40,565 nucleotides of DNA, taken from Comamonadaceae bacterium. Its GTDB lineage: Bacteria; Pseudomonadota; Gammaproteobacteria; Burkholderiales; Burkholderiaceae_C. The DNA is taken from NCBI GenBank assembly GCA_947448745.1, contig CANFOQ010000023.1, forward strand, positions 1 through 40,565. Reading direction: 5' to 3'. Made by a program: the position numbers and the translations under genes. Of this stretch, positions 35,472 through 40,565 are shown piece after piece (the stretch's first letter is position 1; every line of letters starts with the position of its first letter). The notes beneath the pieces are model-generated. The model did not search any database. It saw nothing but the letters and a program-made list of their open reading frames with translations, and had not been told where the DNA came from.

Positions 35472-36888
35472 AGTAGCTTCCTTCCAGACGGTAAGTGGTT
35501 TTGGTTTGACCTTTGTCGGTGGCGAAATTCATCACCAAGCTTTTGGTCACCATGTAGGGGGTGATCTTGATTTCGGGCAAGACCCACAGTTCATGCTCGA
35601 TGGCCCAGTCGCCGCTGGCCACCACCTCTTTGACCTGGTTGACATTGCCGCTGCCACCAAACAACTGGGGCGGCGTCAAACTCACCTTCATCGGCCCCAA
35701 CAAAGACAGTTCTTGAAACTGGGTGGACAGCTCGCGCAAACCGATTTGCTGTGTGGGCAAGCCGCTGTATTGCAGCAAGGGGGCGGCAACCGGCGCAGAG
35801 GTGCCTGCGCTCAGGGGCAGTTTGTGGGTGGTGAGGATGCTGGCCTGCAAGGGGTCCGCACCAGCTTGCACTTCTTTCACACTGTCGGTGAAGGGCGGCA
35901 AGTGGCTGTGGAAATCTGTGTAAGACCCAAACACGCGCTCCCACTGGGCGTTGCAGCTGCTGGGGTTGCATTCCACTTTGTTCAAGCGCCAGCCGTGGTT
36001 GACGACCGGCAATTGGTCGATGGTGTGCAACCAATCGTTCAACATGCGCGGGCCCGAAGGTGGCAACGCCTTCAAGGCGTTTTGCAAGCTGTTGCGGTAT
36101 TCCAAGACCGGGTTCGCGTCTTCACGCTTGACCTCTTCCAACACATCTTTGCGTTGCTCTTGCAACCAGTACATGGCACCTGCAAAGCCCAAAGCCAACA
36201 ACACCGCCAAACCGATCAACCAGGTGGTGCTGCGGGTGCCCGGCATGGCTTTGATACGCGCTTGTTTGGCCGGTTCACCGAAGATGTCTTCGGGCTCGAT
36301 GTGTTCTTCGCCTTCAATCAATCCCGCGTTGCCAACGCCACGCACCGGGTGCCCGGCTTGGATGGCTTGGAACTCATCGATCAATTCTTTGGCCGGTGCA
36401 AACGGGCCCACAAAATCAAAGCCCGGAATGGGGCGCGATTCGTTGATGGCCACCACCGCGTAGGCACCTTTGGGCAAGGCAAAGGCGTACAGCTCGAGGC
36501 CGCCTTGTGACATCTTGCTGGCCAAGTGCATGGCGGCTGAATACTTGGGGCCACGGGTTTTCGGCATGTCGGTGGTCACGCCAATCAGGTCTTCCATTTC
36601 CGACAAGACGTGAAACGCCATGCCTTCTTGTTTGGCCAGTTTCAAAGTGCGGGCCAAGGTGCGGGTGGGGGGCAGCAAGCGCCACGCCAAGCCAAAGATG
36701 TATTGCTTTTGCTCGATGACGAAGCGCCGTGCTTGGTTGTTCTGCCCATCCGGCGAGGCTGTGGTGGCCGCGGGTGACAGGTTTGGCGTGATCGGTTTGG
36801 CCGCAGGCACAGCGGGTGCACTCAGCACATCCGCCACCGAGGCTTGCGGCTTGACAAACAAGGACTTGAGGGTCTGCACAAAGGACAT
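35455..36888 (-). CDS. pilO: Type IVb pilus protein PilO (PilO2 family)
   Basis: The 477-residue protein has a long cytoplasmic N-terminal half with an actin-like flavour (FGLAWRLLPPTRTLARTL, GAYAVVAINESRPIPGFDFVGP). A single membrane span (about 223-245, TWLIGLAVLLALGFAGAMYW) and a periplasmic half follow. It contains two cysteines spaced for a disulfide (ECNPSSCNAQWERVFG). PilO2 proteins belong to the inner-membrane complex of R64-type pili. The start is 14 bases after the pilN stop, and the stop overlaps pilP by 17 bases. Confidence 0.82.
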   Translation of the reverse strand: MSFVQTLKSLFVKPQASVADVLSAPAVPAAKPITPNLSPAATTASPDGQNNQARRFVIEQKQYIFGLAWRLLPPTRTLARTLKLAKQEGMAFHVLSEMEDLIGVTTDMPKTRGPKYSAAMHLASKMSQGGLELYAFALPKGAYAVVAINESRPIPGFDFVGPFAPAKELIDEFQAIQAGHPVRGVGNAGLIEGEEHIEPEDIFGEPAKQARIKAMPGTRSTTWLIGLAVLLALGFAGAMYWLQEQRKDVLEEVKREDANPVLEYRNSLQNALKALPPSGPRMLNDWLHTIDQLPVVNHGWRLNKVECNPSSCNAQWERVFGSYTDFHSHLPPFTDSVKEVQAGADPLQASILTTHKLPLSAGTSAPVAAPLLQYSGLPTQQIGLRELSTQFQELSLLGPMKVSLTPPQLFGGSGNVNQVKEVVASGDWAIEHELWVLPEIKITPYMVTKSLVMNFATDKGQTKTTYRLEGSYYVQQH

Positions 36889-36902
36889 GGTCTTGGCCCG
36901 CT

Positions 36903-38513
36903 TCAGTTCAACAAACGGGGGGTGATCAAGACCACCAGGGTGCTTTTGTTGCGGTTGCTGTCCTTGGTGCCGGGCACGGTCTTGCGCACCAAATCACTTT
37001 GACGGCTTTCCGTGGTTTCGTTTTCAAAACCACTCAGCACAATCGTGTCGCCCGACTTGACCATCATTTTTTGCTGGGTCTTGAATTGGGAAATATTCGG
37101 CTGTTGAATCGACTGCTTGGCACTGCCCTCGCCACTGGTGAAGGTGGCGAGCTCTTTCAGCGTGCTCAGGGTGATGCCCGCTTGCAGCAGCACATGGTTG
37201 GAGTCAAGCACGATGGGCAGCAGGTTCAAGGTGAAGCCGGTGGTGAACTCGCCTGGTGTGAGGCCCGATTGACCGACCACGGGCACACCGCTGGCCGAGG
37301 CGGTGATGGCCGGTGAGCTTTGCTTCAAATAGCTTTGCGTGCTGACCGAGCCCAGCGGCACGGCTTGGCGGTTCATGGTGGTGATGACGCTGGAGTAGGA
37401 GGTGCTGACACGGCCAAATTTTTCGAGGGCCCGCAACAGCAAGGTATTGCTACCACTGTCGCCGGTCTTCACCAAACTGATGTTGCCAGGGCCCGTCGGT
37501 AAACCGCCGGGGCCATTGAAGCTGAGGGTGCCCAGCTTGACGGTGTTGGTGACAAAGTTCCAGTCGATGCCAGATTGGTTTTCATTGCTCAGGGTGATTT
37601 GCAGCACCTCGACGGTGAGCGCGACTTGTCTGCTGAGCTGGCGGTTGATGCTGTCCAAGTGCCGCTCCATGGCCTGCACATTGGTGAAGGAGTCGCTGAC
37701 CGTGATGGAACCCAAACTGGCATCGAGCTGCAAGCGGCCGTGGCGAGACAACATGCCGCGCATGGTTTTCTCCACGCCACTCAAGACGTCATCCCCTCCC
37801 CCCTCGTCTTTGCCGCCTGCGCTGGCATCAGCATTGCCCGCGGGCAAGGTTTTCACCAACAAGGTGCGGGTCACCACGCGGTAGAGATGGATCTTGCCGT
37901 TGGCATACAGCCATTGCAAGTCGTTGTGCGTGGCGACCAAATCCAGCAAGCCAGCCAAGCTGCCTTGGTAATTCAGTTCCAAGCCGGGTTCGTTTTCATC
38001 GACATCCACCCATTGCTTGGGGCCACCGGCTTTTTGGATGCCTTGCGCGGCGGCTTGCAATTTGACAAGGTCCGCCTTGGTTTTGGTGCTGGGTGCGGCG
38101 GGGGCCGCTGCTGCCGCGGCGTTGGCATTGGCGGCATCACCCTGCGGCGCAAATTGACTCAGGGGCAGCAAGGCCTCGGCGGCCACGGTGACGGGAATGC
38201 CGGTCAAGCGCTCGATCAAATTGGCAATGGTGGGCAGGTTTTGCCGCCCCGGCATGCGCAGCGTGACCCGGCCGATGTGGGCGGGCAGCAACTGGGTGTT
38301 TTGAAACGGGATCGACTGGCGAGTGAAGCGGGGCACGTTGTCCACCACCACCAGCTGCGGTTTGTCTTGGTTGGCACGCAATTGCGCATTGGCTTTGTTC
38401 GTGCGCTCCAGCACTTCGCTGTGGTCGGCTTCGGCTTTTTTCTCATAGACACTGGCGCAGCCCATCACCGACAACGTGAGGAGCACGACGAGCACTTGTT
38501 GCAACTTGTTCAT
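36903..38513 (-). CDS. pilN: Outer-membrane secretin, PilN lipoprotein (type IVb pilus)
   Basis: The 536-residue protein starts with a lipoprotein signal ending VMGC (C19), as in R64 PilN. The N-terminal domains (about 50-330) include an Ala-rich insert and a region reading GGDDVLSGVEKTMRGML. The C-terminal secretin domain has ALTVEVLQITLSNENQSGIDW, TTMNRQAVPLGSVSTQSYL and the final SGDTIVLSGFENETTESRQ with LVVLITPRLL. It forms the outer membrane ring through which the pilus passes. The ATG at 38513 is five bases after the stop of the TcpQ-domain gene. Confidence 0.92.
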   Translation of the reverse strand: MNKLQQVLVVLLTLSVMGCASVYEKKAEADHSEVLERTNKANAQLRANQDKPQLVVVDNVPRFTRQSIPFQNTQLLPAHIGRVTLRMPGRQNLPTIANLIERLTGIPVTVAAEALLPLSQFAPQGDAANANAAAAAAPAAPSTKTKADLVKLQAAAQGIQKAGGPKQWVDVDENEPGLELNYQGSLAGLLDLVATHNDLQWLYANGKIHLYRVVTRTLLVKTLPAGNADASAGGKDEGGGDDVLSGVEKTMRGMLSRHGRLQLDASLGSITVSDSFTNVQAMERHLDSINRQLSRQVALTVEVLQITLSNENQSGIDWNFVTNTVKLGTLSFNGPGGLPTGPGNISLVKTGDSGSNTLLLRALEKFGRVSTSYSSVITTMNRQAVPLGSVSTQSYLKQSSPAITASASGVPVVGQSGLTPGEFTTGFTLNLLPIVLDSNHVLLQAGITLSTLKELATFTSGEGSAKQSIQQPNISQFKTQQKMMVKSGDTIVLSGFENETTESRQSDLVRKTVPGTKDSNRNKSTLVVLITPRLLN

Positions 38514-38518
38514 GGGGA

Positions 38519-38986
38519 TTACTTTCGGCGCGGTTCGAGGTAGCGGGCAATGCGGATCACCCGTGTCGAGGGGTTCAAGGAGGCTTGCAGCGGATAGTCC
38601 GAATCGTTCAAGGAGTCCATGACGGTTTGCACCACTTGCACAAAGGTGCCCTCCAACATGATGTGGTTTTCGATCGGGAAGTCGCGCTCGGCGTCCCAGA
38701 CCAACTGCCAGCCGGCCTTTTGCGACCAACGCGCCATCACCGTGGACAGGGTCTTGTCGTGCCGCTGAATCTCCCATTGCGCAGATTGCTCTTCGGGCCA
38801 CACGGGGGCCGCGCCGGTTTGCGGGTTGTCCGCTTGGATGGTGGGCTTGGGGCTGCTGATCCACTCGACATCGAGCTCGATTTTTTTGTCCTGGTCTGCC
38901 GCTTTCTGCGGCGCAGCGGCCAGGCCACTGACAGCCCATGCCAGCAAGCATGCACATCCTATTATTTTGAAATGCCTGTTATCCAT
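38519..38986 (-). CDS. TcpQ-domain periplasmic protein (PilL-like), first gene of the pilus operon
   Basis: The 155-residue protein has a signal peptide (about 1-25, ending GLAAA). A C-terminal TcpQ-like domain follows with LSTVMARWSQKAGWQLVWDAERDFPI, then HIMLEGTFVQVVQTVMDSL. TcpQ/PilL proteins stabilise and localise the secretin. It is followed after five bases by the pilN secretin gene, the expected partner. In R64, PilL is longer; this version keeps mainly the TcpQ part. The ATG at 38986 has only a weak ribosome site. Confidence 0.82.
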   Translation of the reverse strand: MDNRHFKIIGCACLLAWAVSGLAAAPQKAADQDKKIELDVEWISSPKPTIQADNPQTGAAPVWPEEQSAQWEIQRHDKTLSTVMARWSQKAGWQLVWDAERDFPIENHIMLEGTFVQVVQTVMDSLNDSDYPLQASLNPSTRVIRIARYLEPRRK

Positions 38987-39160
38987 ACTCTTAAAGGCCT
39001 CTTTGTGTGAACTGAAGCAAGTTTAAAGGAGTTAAAAGTACTTATCCAGTGTTTTCTATTGTTTTTTGAGTACTTGTTGTATTTATGGAATACTTTATAT
39101 TCGTTTTATTTTTTGTTGTATTTGTTGTTTTAGTTCTTTTTGAAGCGTTTGCAGTCGGCT
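38987..39160 (-). promoter_or_regulatory. AT-rich leader of the pilus assembly operon
   Basis: This interval between the pilin terminator and the pilus operon is strongly AT-rich, with T-runs and repeated TTGTT elements on the plus strand. It must hold the operon's promoter, but no single -35/-10 pair stands out. No ORF is credible here. The composition recalls DNA bound by H-NS-type silencers. Confidence 0.5.
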
Positions 39161-39198
39161 AAAAAAAACCGCAGCAAGGACCAGGGCCCAGGCTGCGG
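39161..39198 (-). terminator. Rho-independent terminator after the pilin genes
   Basis: On the minus strand CCGCAGC (complement of 39192-39198) pairs with GCTGCGG (complement of 39169-39175) around a 16-base loop, and eight T residues follow. It lies 31 bases past the stop of the second pilin gene. Confidence 0.85.
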
Positions 39199-39228
39199 CA
39201 AAAGCTGTCAACCCTCTGTCAACAGTTC

Positions 39229-39861
39229 TCAGGATTTATCAAATTGAACGCCCACGTGGACCATCGTTCCTTTGGTCGTGCATTGCTGTGCGGCTGTGGC
39301 CATGTTCAAGGCGCCATCTTGGGATTTGACGGTCCCTACCAAAGTACCCCAAAGCGATGTCGGTGCTGGGGTCGTTGCTGTGTTCACCCGAATCTCCATG
39401 GTGTTGGGATGCAGTGCCAGGTTTTTCACCAGGGGCAAGCAGGCTTCAGAGGGGATGTTGTAGAAGTGATAGACGAAACCCGTGCCCGGGTTATCTGAAA
39501 ACATCATTTCCTTCGAATTGCTGAAATGACCCTTGATGCTGGTGACTTCAGTCTTGATCACTGCTGTGCCGGATTTCGTTTCTGTGATGATGAACCGCTC
39601 CTTGGGCCAAACATTCATGGCCGCCAGAATGTCGACCTTCGCTCCGGTGGTTTTTTCCATGCCGGCATAGGCGGCATTGGCTTGGTTCATGCTGACATTG
39701 GCACTGGCGATGGCGGCGTTGATTGCGGCATCGGTTCGGATGCGCTTGATGGTGTAGAAACCGGCCAAGATCATGCTCGCGATCAAGACCATGGAGATGC
39801 CCAACTCCACCAAAGTGAAGCCCTGCTGCTTGGCTTGTGGCCCGGTTTGAGTATGTTTCAT
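39229..39861 (-). CDS. Type IVb pilin (second of two paralogues)
   Basis: The 210-residue prepilin has a 14-residue basic leader ending in G14. The mature N-terminus FTLVELGISMVLIASMIL has Glu at +5. Two C-terminal cysteines (in SEACLPLV and AAQQCTTKG) should form the D-loop disulfide. It shares WPKERF, IKTEV and GFVYHFYNIPSEAC with the neighbouring pilin, so the two are paralogues. AAGGAG lies six bases before the ATG. The gene is followed by a strong terminator, which separates pilin from assembly gene expression. It may be the major pilin or an alternative subunit. Confidence 0.85.
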   Translation of the reverse strand: MKHTQTGPQAKQQGFTLVELGISMVLIASMILAGFYTIKRIRTDAAINAAIASANVSMNQANAAYAGMEKTTGAKVDILAAMNVWPKERFIITETKSGTAVIKTEVTSIKGHFSNSKEMMFSDNPGTGFVYHFYNIPSEACLPLVKNLALHPNTMEIRVNTATTPAPTSLWGTLVGTVKSQDGALNMATAAQQCTTKGTMVHVGVQFDKS

Positions 39862-39887
39862 GTGAACTCCTTGTTAAGTGGCGCGGT

Positions 39888-40526
39888 TCACAAACGGATG
39901 AAGGCGGCGATGTCCACCTGGGGGGCGGTGGAATTGCAACCCGTCGCCATCTTGGCGGCACTCACAGTTGCGGCGTCAGCGGCTTTGACTTCAGTTAACG
40001 TGGATTTCTTACCAGCGGGGGTCATGCCGCTGGAGTTGCCTGCGTAAATGGCGTAGGCCATGTTGTCCAAGCCCAGGACCATGTCGGCACAAGCGGCTGA
40101 TGGTACTTTTTGAAAGTAATAGACAAAACCCGTTTGTTTTGCGAGTTTTCCTTCATCTTCTTCATTGGGAAAAATGTACTCATTGCTGCCGGCAATCACG
40201 CCGCGCACTTCCGTCTTGACAATGGTGGATGTGCCACTTGGGGTCGAGGTGTTGGTGAAGCGTTCTTTGGGCCAGTAGGACAGGGGCACCAAATTGGCGG
40301 TGGTGGCGCCGCTGGTGTCCATGGCATTTTGGAATTGACGGGTGATCTTGGCGATCACTTGTGCCGAGTCTTTGAGTTGGTTGTTGACGTTGTTGGTCAA
40401 CAGGATTTCGCGGGTGCCCATGAGGCCACCGACCAAGATGACCGCCACGATGGCCAAGGCCACGGACAATTCGACCAAGCTGTAACCCGCTTGTTTTTTG
40501 GCAATTTTGTTTGCTATAGGTTTCAT
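39888..40526 (-). CDS. Type IVb pilin (first of two paralogues)
   Basis: The 212-residue prepilin has a 14-residue leader rich in Lys ending in G14. The mature N-terminus is YSLVELSVALAIVAVILVGG with Glu at +5. Two cysteines (SAACADMV and ATGCNST) match those of the paralogue. Shared motifs are WPKERF, IVKTEV and GFVYYFQKVPSAAC. AAGGGAG precedes the ATG at good spacing. It lies 26 bases upstream of the second pilin gene and is probably the first gene of the pair; its promoter would lie at or beyond the right edge. A tyrosine at mature position 1 is less usual than Phe or Met. Confidence 0.87.
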   Translation of the reverse strand: MKPIANKIAKKQAGYSLVELSVALAIVAVILVGGLMGTREILLTNNVNNQLKDSAQVIAKITRQFQNAMDTSGATTANLVPLSYWPKERFTNTSTPSGTSTIVKTEVRGVIAGSNEYIFPNEEDEGKLAKQTGFVYYFQKVPSAACADMVLGLDNMAYAIYAGNSSGMTPAGKKSTLTEVKAADAATVSAAKMATGCNSTAPQVDIAAFIRL

Positions 40527-40565
40527 GAAATATCTCCCTTAAGTGATTGGTGCTGATGAAAAAAG

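Overview
The window looks like a chromosomal segment of a betaproteobacterium, probably Burkholderiales and close to Comamonadaceae. This rests on high-GC codon use with tightly packed genes, the yhdP/nitrilase and glnE neighbourhood, a small DUF3717-DUF1289 protein, and the protein sequences themselves. I ran no database search, so the placement is recognition only. No rRNA, tRNA, CRISPR array, integrase or transposase gene was seen.

Left part (1-5518): the 5' end of a DEAD/DEAH helicase with a PLD-like N-terminus runs off the left edge. Beside it is a vapBC toxin-antitoxin pair with a recognisable promoter framed by an 11-bp inverted repeat. Next come a membrane protein that joins a fatty-acid-hydroxylase (alkylglycerol-monooxygenase-like) domain to a YhhN (lysoplasmalogenase-like) domain, a near-perfect 23-bp inverted repeat lying over the mltA stop codon, the lytic transglycosylase gene mltA, a 35-residue membrane protein whose ATG overlaps the mltA ATG on the other strand, and a nitrilase-family amidohydrolase translationally coupled to yhdP.

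Centre (5515-25460): yhdP and glnE diverge. rfaE2 overlaps the gene for a MerR-type B12 photoreceptor (CarH/LitR). Facing the photoreceptor is an eight-gene plus-strand operon (13783-20777): exported glutathione peroxidase, FAD oxidoreductase, DUF1365, cyclopropane-synthase-like methyltransferase, MFS carrier, DUF3833 lipoprotein, SDR and NTF2-like protein. The likely logic is light and oxidative stress sensing coupled to fatty-acid or membrane remodelling. A perfect 9-bp inverted repeat in the divergent promoter is the best operator candidate. The methyltransferase appears to have lost two residues that hold bicarbonate in true cyclopropane synthases. Housekeeping genes follow: a glutathione transferase, purB, DUF3717-DUF1289, a BepA-like M48 protease and moaC.

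Right part (25466-40565): a TonB-like membrane protein of unknown role ends at a bidirectional terminator. Facing it is an AT-rich two-gene cassette encoding a 55-residue lipoprotein and a 780-residue secreted Asn/Ser-rich protein that I do not recognise. Beyond lies a type IVb pilus locus of the R64/TcpQ kind, read leftward. Two paralogous pilins end in their own terminator; then TcpQ/PilL-like, PilN secretin, PilO, PilP, PilQ ATPase, PilR platform, a PilV-like large pilin, and at the end a HerA/DUF87 ATPase, which is not part of the R64 pil set as I know it. The pilus locus with its HerA ATPase and the adjacent foreign-looking secreted cassette is the strongest candidate here for something undescribed.
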